Source: Pseudomonadales bacterium
Lineage (GTDB): Bacteria; Pseudomonadota; Gammaproteobacteria; Pseudomonadales; Azotimanducaceae
Assembly (NCBI GenBank): GCA_024234635.1
Contig: JACKNX010000001.1
Location: forward strand, 1 to 64,000
Direction of reading: 5' to 3'
Length of the DNA stretch: 64,000 nucleotides
The translations under genes were made by a program, and so were the position numbers. The notes below the pieces were generated by a model. The model did no database searches and was not told where the DNA came from. It was given only the letters and a program-made list of their open reading frames with translations. Shown here piece by piece: positions 7,893 through 15,850 of the stretch (positions are counted from its first letter, which is position 1; each line of letters starts with the position of its first letter).

Positions 7893-9022
7893 AGGCGCTC
7901 CGCTGCCTGACGAAGCGTGTCGTCGCTCTTGGCGAAACAGAAGCGCAGTAACCTGTCCCCCGGTGGCTCCGCGTAGAAAACGGACAGTGGAATCGAGGCA
8001 ACGCCAACCTCCCGTGTCCATCGACGGGCAAGCTCGGTGTCTTTCTCATCCACGATGGCGGAATAGTCCAGCATCTGAAAGTAGGTGCCCTTCGAGGGTT
8101 GCAACGAAAAGCGTGAATCGCCCATGAGGCCGGCAAACAGATCGCGCTTGCGCTGATAGAAGGCACCCAGTTCCAGGTGATGTTCGGGACACATCACCAG
8201 ATAGTCCGCCAGCCCGAGCTGCACGGGCGTGATGGAAGTGAACGTCACATACTGATGAATGCGCCGGAACTCCAGCGTCAGCCCGGGGGGCGCGACGCAG
8301 TAACCGATCTTCCAGCCGGTGACATGGTAAGTCTTGCCGAGTGAGGAGACGACAAAGCTGCGTGCGTAGAGATCCGGGTAGCGGCACACGCTCTCGTGCC
8401 GCATGCCGTCAAACACGATGTGTTCATAGACTTCGTCGGCAACAACATACAGTCCGTGCCGGCACACCAGCGCCTGGAGCGCCAGCAGGTCGTCCGGTGA
8501 CCAGACAGTACCGGTCGGATTATGCGGGGTGTTGATCACCACCAGCCGGGTACGCGGCGACAGCAGCGCCTCGAAGCGCTGCCAGTCAGGCCGGAAATCC
8601 GGTGCCTGCAGCGGTAGTCGCAACGCACAGCCGCCCTGAAGCGTGATTGCCGGCTCGTAGCTGTCGTAGGCAGGATCGAAGAGGATGACCTCATCGCCGG
8701 TGCGCACGACCGCCGCGATGGCACAGAACAGCGCCTCCGTCGCGCCCGATGTCACCGTGACTTCGCTGTCCGCACTGACGGTCAGTCCGTAAACATCGCG
8801 CACCTTGTCGGCCAGCGCCTGCCGCAAGGCGGGCATGCCCATCATGGGCGCGTACTGATTGTGACCGCCGCGCAGATAGTGCTGCACCCGGTCCAGCAGC
8901 GCTGCCGGCGCATCGAAATCCGGAAATCCCTGCGACAGATTGATGGCCCCCGTCTCCCGCGCGAGCTCGCTCATCACGGTGAATATGGTGGTGCCAACGT
9001 GCGGCAATTTAGTGGTCAGCAT
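7880..9022 (-). CDS. ybdL: Methionine/glutamine aminotransferase, class I PLP (YbdL-like)
   Basis: This 380-residue fold-type I aminotransferase of the YbdL/KAT family interconverts methionine and other amino acids with their 2-oxo acids. The PLP lysine is Lys230 in SSLGKTYHVTGWK. NTPHNPTGTVW and VVADEVYEH give the other cofactor contacts. The gene is followed by omega-amidase with an overlap, so the amide product of glutamine-linked transamination can be removed and the reaction pulled forward. Its upstream region is shared with the SahR-like regulator and contains the palindrome at 9121-9140, about 98 bp before the start codon. Co-control with the S-adenosylmethionine cycle is therefore likely. 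Confidence 0.9.
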   Translation of the reverse strand: MLTTKLPHVGTTIFTVMSELARETGAINLSQGFPDFDAPAALLDRVQHYLRGGHNQYAPMMGMPALRQALADKVRDVYGLTVSADSEVTVTSGATEALFCAIAAVVRTGDEVILFDPAYDSYEPAITLQGGCALRLPLQAPDFRPDWQRFEALLSPRTRLVVINTPHNPTGTVWSPDDLLALQALVCRHGLYVVADEVYEHIVFDGMRHESVCRYPDLYARSFVVSSLGKTYHVTGWKIGYCVAPPGLTLEFRRIHQYVTFTSITPVQLGLADYLVMCPEHHLELGAFYQRKRDLFAGLMGDSRFSLQPSKGTYFQMLDYSAIVDEKDTELARRWTREVGVASIPLSVFYAEPPGDRLLRFCFAKSDDTLRQAAERLCRL

Positions 9023-9120
9023 TGGCCTTGCAGAACCTGACGGCGGAACCGCCGCACGCTATCACAACGCGAGCAGGGCGTGCGATCGCCGGGGGCGGCC
9101 TACAACCACGTCACAATTTT

Positions 9121-9140
9121 CCATCAAAATATTTTGATGG
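9121..9140. promoter_or_regulatory. Perfect 20-bp palindrome, probable SahR operator
   Basis: CCATCAAAATATTTTGATGG is its own reverse complement over all 20 bases. It lies between the divergent ybdL and sahR/ahcY genes. SahR regulators recognise AT-rich palindromes with TCAA/TTGA arms in front of SAM-cycle genes, and this site has that form. The autoregulatory position and the ArsR-methyltransferase gene immediately downstream support the assignment. Confidence 0.75.
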
Positions 9141-9193
9141 ATGACGGGTACAACGCTACACTGGCGCACCCGCCAACGGACGCTTCCCGAACG

Positions 9194-10174
9194 ATGACCG
9201 CCACCGCCCGGCGCCTGCCCGGCAGTTCAGCCCGCGACACCAGACCGTCCCAGGAGGATGTCGTCGCCATCAGCCGCGCCGCGGGAGATGCCCGCCGCGC
9301 CCTTCTGCTGCGACTTCTGCGCCATGATTCGTTTTCGGTCACCGAACTCGTTCAGCTGCTGGACACCGCCCAGCCCGCACTCAGCCATCATCTGAAGATT
9401 CTGCGCGAAGCCGGTCTCGTCACGGCCAGGAAAGAAGCCACCTCAACGTTCTACCGTCGCGCCGAAGTAACGGGCCACCCCCTGAAGACGGCCATATTCC
9501 AGGCGCTGGACGCCAATCCGCTCTGCAATTCGCTCAAGGCCCGCATCGATGAACTGCATGCGGAACGGGAACGTCACGTTGAGCGTTTCTTCGCTACCAA
9601 CGCCGATGCCCTGCGCAGCCAGCGCCTGCTGATCTGCCAGGCTGACGTGTACGCGCCCTCGCTGCGCGATCTGTGGCAGCAGCAGGAGCCGCGACGACAT
9701 GCCCTGGAAGTGGGTCCCGGCGATGTCGCAATTCTCGAATCGCTGGCCACGGACTTCGAAACGGTGACCGCCATCGACCAGGCGGAGGCCATGCTCGCCC
9801 CCGTACGCGACGCCGTGACCGCCCAGCGGAACATCACCTTCCAGCGACAGGAGTTCACACGCCTGCGCACGCGGCTGCGTTTCGACGCCATCGTCGCCGC
9901 GATGGTGCTGCATCACATGCCATCGCCGCGGGCGTTGTTCACGCAGGCCAGCCGGCTGCTGAGCAGCGGCGGACGGTTGTTCATCGCTGAACTCGAACGC
10001 CACGAACACCACTGGGTCAGGGACGCCTGCGGCGACATCTGGCTCGGTTTCACCACCGACGAACTCGATCAGTGGGCCGGCAGCGCCGGCCTGCGGCCCG
10101 GGCCTCGCCAGTTCCTGGCGCAGAAGAACGGTTTTTCCATCCAGATCCTCACCTATGAGAAGGAGCAGACATGA
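9194..10174 (+). CDS. sahR: ArsR-family regulator fused to a SAM-methyltransferase-like domain (SahR)
   Basis: This two-domain transcription factor has an ArsR/SmtB winged helix (about residues 20-85 of the 326-residue reading; SVTELVQLLDTAQPALSHHL is the recognition region). A class I methyltransferase-like domain follows, with the SAM/SAH-binding motif ALEVGPGDVAILESLA. In SahR of other proteobacteria this domain senses S-adenosylhomocysteine and releases the repressor from DNA. It directly precedes ahcY, the SAH hydrolase gene, overlapping it by ATGA, so sensor and enzyme are co-translated. I chose the ATG at 9194. An ATG at 9137 is also in frame but falls inside the palindromic operator and would be leaderless. 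Metal-binding cysteines of metalloregulatory ArsR proteins are absent. Confidence 0.85.
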   Translation: MTATARRLPGSSARDTRPSQEDVVAISRAAGDARRALLLRLLRHDSFSVTELVQLLDTAQPALSHHLKILREAGLVTARKEATSTFYRRAEVTGHPLKTAIFQALDANPLCNSLKARIDELHAERERHVERFFATNADALRSQRLLICQADVYAPSLRDLWQQQEPRRHALEVGPGDVAILESLATDFETVTAIDQAEAMLAPVRDAVTAQRNITFQRQEFTRLRTRLRFDAIVAAMVLHHMPSPRALFTQASRLLSSGGRLFIAELERHEHHWVRDACGDIWLGFTTDELDQWAGSAGLRPGPRQFLAQKNGFSIQILTYEKEQT

Positions 10175-11550
10175 GCGCCAATACGGCTTTTACGGACTAC
10201 AAGGTGGCCGACATCGCTGAGGCCGATTTCGGCCGCAAGGAGATTCGTCTGGCCGAATCGGAAATGCCCGCGCTCATGGCGCTGCGGCGTCGCTACGCCC
10301 AATCGAAGCCGCTGGCGGGCGCGCGCATCATCGGCTGCATACACATGACGGTACAGACCGCCGTGCTCATCGAAACCCTCACCGCGCTGGGCGCCGAAGT
10401 ACGCTGGTCATCGTGCAACATCTTCTCCACGCAGGACCACGCTGCTGCCGCCATTGCCGCCGCGGGCATTCCCGTCTTCGCCTGGAAAGGAGAAACCGAG
10501 GAAGAGTACTGGTGGTGCATCGAACAGACCATCCTCAAGGACGGCAAGCCTTGGAATGCCAACATGCTGCTGGACGACGGTGGCGATCTCACCGAACTGC
10601 TGCACAACAAGTATCCGGCCATGCTGGACAGCATCCACGGCATCAGCGAGGAAACCACCACCGGTGTGCACCGCCTCTACGAAATGATGGCCGAAGGCAA
10701 GCTGAAGGTACCTGCCATCAATGTGAACGACTCGGTGACCAAGTCGAAGAACGACAACAAGTACGGCTGCCGCCACAGCCTGAACGATGCCGTCAAGCGT
10801 GGCACCGACATGCTGATGTCCGGCAAGCGCGCGCTGGTTATCGGCTATGGTGACGTAGGCAAGGGCTCCGCACAGAGCCTGCGCCAGGAGGGCATGATCG
10901 TGCGCGTGGTCGAGGTTGACCCGATCTGTGCCATGCAGGCCTGCATGGATGGCTATGAAGTAGTGTCGCCGTACATCAGCGGCAACAACACGGGACGACT
11001 GGAAGACATCGACACCCGTCTGCTGGGCGACACGGATCTGCTGGTTACCTGCACGGGCAATACCAATGTCTGCGACGCGAACATGCTGCGCTCACTCAAG
11101 CGCCGCGCCGTGGTGTGCAACATCGGCCACTTCGACAACGAAATCGACACAGCATTCATGCGCAAGAACTGGCGCTGGGACAAGATCAAGGATCAGGTGC
11201 ATCAGATTTTCCGCAGCGATGACGACGACGATTTCCTGATCCTGCTGTCCGAAGGCCGCCTGGTGAATCTGGGCAATGCCATGGGTCACCCGTCGCGCAT
11301 CATGGATGGTTCGTTCGCCAACCAGGTGCTGGCGCAGATGCATCTGTACGAGCAGCGCTGGGCGGATCAACCGGAAAACCAGCGTCAGCCGATCACCGTG
11401 GAAGTACTGCCGAAGAAGCTCGACGAGGAAGTTGCCGAGCTGATGGTGCTGGGCTTCGGTGGCACCCTCACGAAACTGCGTCCCGATCAGGCGAAGTACA
11501 TCGGCGTGAAAGTGGAAGGCCCCTTCAAGCCCGAAAGCTACAAGTACTGA
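10171..11550 (+). CDS. ahcY: S-adenosylhomocysteine hydrolase
   Basis: AhcY splits S-adenosylhomocysteine into adenosine and homocysteine, relieving product inhibition of methyltransferases. The protein is 459 residues, the long proteobacterial/eukaryotic form with the internal insertion (around EEEYWWCIEQTILKDGK). Substrate-site motifs include HMTVQTAVLIETL, SSCNIFSTQDHAAA and VNDSVTKSKNDNKYGCRHSL. The NAD-binding loop is GYGDVGKGSAQSLR, and the C-terminus ends in the family KPESYKY. The first codon overlaps the sahR stop, so expression is tied to the repressor operon. A strong hairpin lies 22 bp after the stop. Confidence 0.97.
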   Translation: MSANTAFTDYKVADIAEADFGRKEIRLAESEMPALMALRRRYAQSKPLAGARIIGCIHMTVQTAVLIETLTALGAEVRWSSCNIFSTQDHAAAAIAAAGIPVFAWKGETEEEYWWCIEQTILKDGKPWNANMLLDDGGDLTELLHNKYPAMLDSIHGISEETTTGVHRLYEMMAEGKLKVPAINVNDSVTKSKNDNKYGCRHSLNDAVKRGTDMLMSGKRALVIGYGDVGKGSAQSLRQEGMIVRVVEVDPICAMQACMDGYEVVSPYISGNNTGRLEDIDTRLLGDTDLLVTCTGNTNVCDANMLRSLKRRAVVCNIGHFDNEIDTAFMRKNWRWDKIKDQVHQIFRSDDDDDFLILLSEGRLVNLGNAMGHPSRIMDGSFANQVLAQMHLYEQRWADQPENQRQPITVEVLPKKLDEEVAELMVLGFGGTLTKLRPDQAKYIGVKVEGPFKPESYKY

Positions 11551-11571
11551 GGCCAGCCGGCACCAGTCAAT

Positions 11572-11603
11572 CGGGTCGCGGGCAGTCCCATGCCCGCGAC
11601 CCG
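11572..11603 (+). terminator. Strong GC-rich hairpin after ahcY
   Basis: CGGGTCGCGGGCA (11572-11584) pairs perfectly with TGCCCGCGACCCG (11591-11603) around a six-base loop. There is no U-run after it, so it is either a Rho-assisted 3' end or an mRNA-stabilising stem. It closes the sahR-ahcY unit before gloA. Confidence 0.6.
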
Positions 11604-11700
11604 CGTTCCCTCCGGAATATCTCATTGAAGCAGCCGCGCACGGCGGTAGCATGGGCGCTCCAGACAACGCCGATACAAGGCCCTTTGAGGAGCCCGCCGC

Positions 11701-12207
11701 ATGAATGAGACCAGCCAATACGTTCTGAACCAGACCATGCTCCGCATCAAGGACCCGGAACGCACCGTTGCCTTCTACCGCGATGTCATCGGCATGACGC
11801 TGCTCGATCGATACGATTTCCCCGACATGAAGTTCTCCCTCTATTTCATGGGCTACCCGACCGGCCCCGTCCCGACGGACCCCTCCGCACGCGTACAGTG
11901 GGTCTTCGAGCAACCGGCGCTCCTGGAGTTCACGCATAACTGGGGAACGGAAGACGACGCCGACTTCGCCTACCACAACGGCAACGCGGAGCCCCGCGGC
12001 TTCGGGCACATCGGCATCTCCGTGCCCGATGTTCATGCGGCGTGCGAGCGTTTCGACGCCCTTGGCGTGGAATTCGTGAAACGCCCTGACGACGGGGCCA
12101 TGAAAGGCCTGGCCTTCATCAAGGATCCCGACGGCTACTGGATCGAGGTGCTGTCGGGAACTGGCCTGCGGACACTCATCGACGGTCGCCGCAACTCGGC
12201 CTCCTGA
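11701..12207 (+). CDS. gloA: Lactoylglutathione lyase (glyoxalase I)
   Basis: GloA converts the methylglyoxal-glutathione hemithioacetal to S-lactoylglutathione in the cytoplasm. The 168-residue protein has both vicinal-oxygen-chelate modules and the four metal ligands Gln11 (NQTMLRI), Glu76 (LEFTHN), His103 (GHIGI) and Glu149 (YWIEVL). The NWGTEDD and long PTDPSARVQWVFEQ insertion resemble the longer (yeast/Pseudomonas, Zn-type) enzymes rather than the short E. coli Ni type. The start follows TTTGAGGAGCCCGCCGC, a good Shine-Dalgarno. It has its own 150-bp upstream spacer and stands alone. Confidence 0.95.
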   Translation: MNETSQYVLNQTMLRIKDPERTVAFYRDVIGMTLLDRYDFPDMKFSLYFMGYPTGPVPTDPSARVQWVFEQPALLEFTHNWGTEDDADFAYHNGNAEPRGFGHIGISVPDVHAACERFDALGVEFVKRPDDGAMKGLAFIKDPDGYWIEVLSGTGLRTLIDGRRNSAS

Positions 12208-12260
12208 GGATTGCGGTCGTCCGGCGACCGCGGCCTTCGATGACGTTCTGATGATATCTG

Positions 12261-12368
12261 TGTGACATAGTTTTACATGTCCTGGCGGATGCCGGCTTCC
12301 AGGCTGATCCGCCAGAGCGAAATGGCGCAAAACGGTATACGGCACGGATATTGTGACAAAGTTTTACA
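12261..12368. promoter_or_regulatory. Pair of near-identical 17-bp operator-like elements upstream of a TonB receptor
   Basis: TGTGACATAGTTTTACA (12261-12277) and TGTGACAAAGTTTTACA (12352-12368) differ at one base and start 91 bp apart. Each is an imperfect dyad, TGTRA-N7-TTACA, of a size typical for TetR-type or similar dimeric regulators. Each is also preceded by GATAT or GGATAT. They lie in the 477-bp gap between gloA and the TonB receptor. The rest of the gap (to 12684) shows no credible gene. It ends with a run of the receptor leader sequence and GGGGATATATCC before the ATG. Confidence 0.5.
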
Positions 12369-12684
12369 CCCCTCCAGCGCCAATCGACAAGCATTGAAAT
12401 GCCCGGAAATGACAGTTCGTCCGACACATGGAACGTGCCCTATGCTGTAAATTCAAAGGCGAAAGTCGACTTCACTGCTATTCGTCGAATCGGTGCAGGA
12501 GCGACGGCGCCAGTTCGCCCCCCCACGCTACGCGGTTCCCGCATTGACTGATCATTTCACCACACTGGAAAATTGTTTCTAACGCGTTTCAAATCAACAC
12601 GCGTTAGTCCAATTGGAGTCGAGTGCCCTTCAGGCACGCAATCAGATGTAACAGCGATCGCCAGATCGCGTAGGGGATATATCC

Positions 12685-15600
12685 ATGAGAACCAGGAAAG
12701 TAACACCGGTCACCTGGCGGCGCGCGCTGCTGGGTGCAGGTGCACTCTCCACCTCCCTGGCCGGACCTGCAGTAATGGCCGCGGAGGGTGGAGCAATCGA
12801 GGAAGTGGTGGTCACGGCACAGCGGACGTCGGAGAGCATCCAGGACGTGCCAATCGCGGTAACCGCCCTGTCCGGCAAGATGATGGAGGACAAGCAGGTA
12901 CTGACCGCGTCCGACCTGCAGCTGAACGCGCCCAACGTCAGTTTCAGCGCCACCAACTTCGGTGGTTCCAACTTCAGCATCCGGGGTATCGGCCGGCTGG
13001 TGATCGCCACGACCGGCGAAGCCGGGGTATCGACGCACATCAACGAAATCCCGATCGCTTCCAACCTGAACGCGGTCGAATTCTTCGACGTGCAGCGGGT
13101 GGAAGTGCTCCGCGGGCCACAGGGCACCCTGTTCGGCCGCAACGCCACGGGCGGCGCCGTGAACATGGTCACCAACATGCCGGAGTTCGACAACTTCAGC
13201 GGCATGGTCGACGCCGAATACGGCAACTACTCGAACGTTCGCTTCAAGGCGGCGGTGAACATTCCGCTGGCGGACAACTTCGCCATGCGGGTAGCCGGAC
13301 TCAGCCTGAAGCGCGATGGCTTCACCAAGAACCTGGCCTTCGGTCAGGTCGGTCAGGTGATCGATCCCCTCACTGGCGTAACCAGCCTGGAAACCCTGCC
13401 CAATATCGACCGTGACGTCGACGGCCGCGATCTGTGGGCCGGCCGGGTGACCTTCAAGTGGGACATCACCGAGCGTGCCAGCGCCTGGTTCCAGTTCAAC
13501 CGCTTCTCGGAAGACGATGACCGCGCCCGTATCACCAACCAGGTGTGCGTACGCAACGATCTGCCGACCACCGGTTGTGATCCGAACGCCTTCGGCTTCG
13601 AGCAGCCGCACCTGGGCAGCACCACCGGCGGTATCTTCGGTGGCCAGATTGGCGCACTGCCGCTGGGTGCCAACGGCACTGAGTCGTTCATCCACTACGA
13701 CTATCCGGCCCCCGCCGGTGTGGGCTTCCGGGCCATGCACACGGACTTCGAGCCGGTATTCCAGAACGATGAGGACAACTTCCTCTTCGGTATCGACTAC
13801 GAGTTCGACAAGTTCACCGTAGGCCTGCTCGCCGCCTATCAGAAGACGAAGTACCTGTCTCAGCAGGACTACCAGATGAACGTGGGCCCCACGCTGAACC
13901 CGACCGCCGCGAACCCCACCGGGTACTGGCCGACGTCGCGGCCTGCGGGCGGTGCCGGTGACGACTGGCGCCCGGGCCCCTGCAACCTGTACGACGGCAC
14001 CACCGGTGTCGAAGGCGGCTGCATCTACCCGGCCGATACCAATCGCATTTTCGCCTACGACCAGTCGGATGCGGAAAGCGACTACTGGACCATGGAGGTC
14101 AAGCTGTCGTCCACCTTCGACGGCATGTTCAACTTCACGGTGGGCGTAAACGGCTATTCCGGTGAAACCTACGGCGACTACTACGTGCTTGCCAACACGC
14201 TGGACATGGTCACCGACTACGGTGTCCCCGGCCTCGGCTTCCCGCCGCTGTACCCCGGCTATTTCAACAACACCTCCGCACCAAGCGGCGGTGCGAAGCA
14301 GGAAGGTTATGCCGCATTTGGCGAGATGTACTTCGATCTGACCGACACCATCAAGCTCACCGCTGGTCTGCGTTACAACAAGGACGAGAAGAGCGTGAAA
14401 GATACCAACGTGCTTTTCAACGCTGTCGACCTCAACGCCGTACTGGGCAACCCCGATCCGAACAACCAGTTCTTTACACGGGTCACGGGTTTCCTCCTGG
14501 GTGTGGATTCGGACGTGGCGCTTGGCAACCTGTATGCGCCAGCTCTGGTTCAGGCCGCCCTCGGCACTGCGCCACTGAGCCCGGAAAGACTGGCTGTTCA
14601 CAATGCGGTCCCACTGGTTCCGGATTTCGGCGAAACCCGCCTGCTGACCGGCTCACCCAGCAAGGAGTCGTGGGAGGAGTTCAGCGGCCGCATCGGTGTC
14701 GACTGGCAGATCAACGACAACTCCATGGCGTACTTCTTCTACAGCCGCGGCTACAAGCCGGGCGGTTTCAATCCCGCCATTCCGGTGGCCTTCCAGTCCA
14801 CCTCGTCGTTCACGTTCGATTCCGAACAGATCGACGCCTTCGAAATCGGCACCAAGAACACGTTCATGGACGGTTCGCTGGTCGTGAACGGTTCGCTGTT
14901 CTGGTACGACTACGGCGGCCTGCAGGTCACCCGTATCGCCAACAACAGCTCGCTGAACGACAACATCGACGCCAAGATCTGGGGTCTGGAGCTGGAAACC
15001 TACTGGAAACCCGAGTTTGCGCCGGGTCTGTCGGTGGACTTCGCCTACTCCTACCTGTCCGCGGAAGTCGACGGCTCCGACTCGGTTGACCCGGTCAACC
15101 GTACGGCGGGCAGCAACGAATGGGTACTGCTGGAAAACACCGACCCGGGCTCGCTCACCGGCGTGAACTACATCGCCCGCAAGGACCAGATCACGCAGGC
15201 AGTGGTCACCACCGGCCTGAACGGTACGCCGCCTGGCTTCCAGGGACTGGAAAACGGTCAGACCGTTTCCAATGTCACCTATCCGGCAAACGAGTTTGGT
15301 GTGGCGATTCCGGCCTATGCCTCACGTACGTTCCTGCAGTCGCAGGGTGTAACCACCTCCGATGGTCTGCCGACGAGCCTGGATGGCAACGAGCTGCCCA
15401 ATTCACCGAACCACACCATCCACCTGGGTCTGGCTTACACCTGGGCACTGGATCGCTTTGGTGGCGATCTCACCCTGCGTTGGGACTACTACTGGCAGAG
15501 CAAGATGTACGGCCGGGAGTTCAACACCAAGGGTGATGAAGTGGATGCATGGGACCAGCACAACGCGTCGCTCATCTACGAGAGCACCGACGGTCGCTGG

Positions 15601-15753
15601 GAAGGCAAGTTCTTCATCCGCAACATCGAAAACGAAGACAACGTGACCGGCAAGTACCTGACGTCCGATACGTCCGGCTTCTTCAGGAACTACTTCCTGA
15701 CGGAACCGCGTATCTACGGTGCTTCCGTGCGTTACAACTTCGGCGCGCAGTAA
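12685..15753 (+). CDS. TonB-dependent outer-membrane receptor
   Basis: This 1022-residue outer-membrane transporter takes up a substrate with TonB/ExbBD energy. It opens with a positively charged signal sequence (MRTRKVTPVTWRRALLGAG, cleavage likely near AVMAAEGG). A TonB-box-like IEEVVVTAQRT follows, then the plug domain (RVEVLRGPQGTLFGRNATGG) and a long beta-barrel ending ASVRYNFGAQ. It belongs to the large proteobacterial group with the VTAQR box often linked to uptake of hydrophobic organics or plant/marine polymers rather than siderophores. No ligand can be named. It is monocistronic between the paired operator-like repeats and a clean terminator. Confidence 0.93.
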   Translation: MRTRKVTPVTWRRALLGAGALSTSLAGPAVMAAEGGAIEEVVVTAQRTSESIQDVPIAVTALSGKMMEDKQVLTASDLQLNAPNVSFSATNFGGSNFSIRGIGRLVIATTGEAGVSTHINEIPIASNLNAVEFFDVQRVEVLRGPQGTLFGRNATGGAVNMVTNMPEFDNFSGMVDAEYGNYSNVRFKAAVNIPLADNFAMRVAGLSLKRDGFTKNLAFGQVGQVIDPLTGVTSLETLPNIDRDVDGRDLWAGRVTFKWDITERASAWFQFNRFSEDDDRARITNQVCVRNDLPTTGCDPNAFGFEQPHLGSTTGGIFGGQIGALPLGANGTESFIHYDYPAPAGVGFRAMHTDFEPVFQNDEDNFLFGIDYEFDKFTVGLLAAYQKTKYLSQQDYQMNVGPTLNPTAANPTGYWPTSRPAGGAGDDWRPGPCNLYDGTTGVEGGCIYPADTNRIFAYDQSDAESDYWTMEVKLSSTFDGMFNFTVGVNGYSGETYGDYYVLANTLDMVTDYGVPGLGFPPLYPGYFNNTSAPSGGAKQEGYAAFGEMYFDLTDTIKLTAGLRYNKDEKSVKDTNVLFNAVDLNAVLGNPDPNNQFFTRVTGFLLGVDSDVALGNLYAPALVQAALGTAPLSPERLAVHNAVPLVPDFGETRLLTGSPSKESWEEFSGRIGVDWQINDNSMAYFFYSRGYKPGGFNPAIPVAFQSTSSFTFDSEQIDAFEIGTKNTFMDGSLVVNGSLFWYDYGGLQVTRIANNSSLNDNIDAKIWGLELETYWKPEFAPGLSVDFAYSYLSAEVDGSDSVDPVNRTAGSNEWVLLENTDPGSLTGVNYIARKDQITQAVVTTGLNGTPPGFQGLENGQTVSNVTYPANEFGVAIPAYASRTFLQSQGVTTSDGLPTSLDGNELPNSPNHTIHLGLAYTWALDRFGGDLTLRWDYYWQSKMYGREFNTKGDEVDAWDQHNASLIYESTDGRWEGKFFIRNIENEDNVTGKYLTSDTSGFFRNYFLTEPRIYGASVRYNFGAQ

Positions 15754-15775
15754 TCCGCGTTCTGCACACCGGGAG

Positions 15776-15802
15776 AAAGGGCGCTTCGGCGCCCTTTCTT
15801 TT
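15776..15802 (+). terminator. Rho-independent terminator after the TonB receptor
   Basis: AAAGGGCGC (15776-15784), TTCG loop, GCGCCCTTT (15789-15797) and a CTTTT tail form a textbook intrinsic terminator 22 bp after the stop codon. Confidence 0.92.
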
Positions 15803-15850
15803 GTCCGTTATTCAGTAGCTGAGCAAACAGCGCTGCGGTGCCATCGCCCA

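Noticed and set aside
12604..14601. 665-codon minus-strand open frame over the TonB receptor
   Set aside because: Antisense to a receptor with signal peptide, plug and barrel motifs; no family text of its own.
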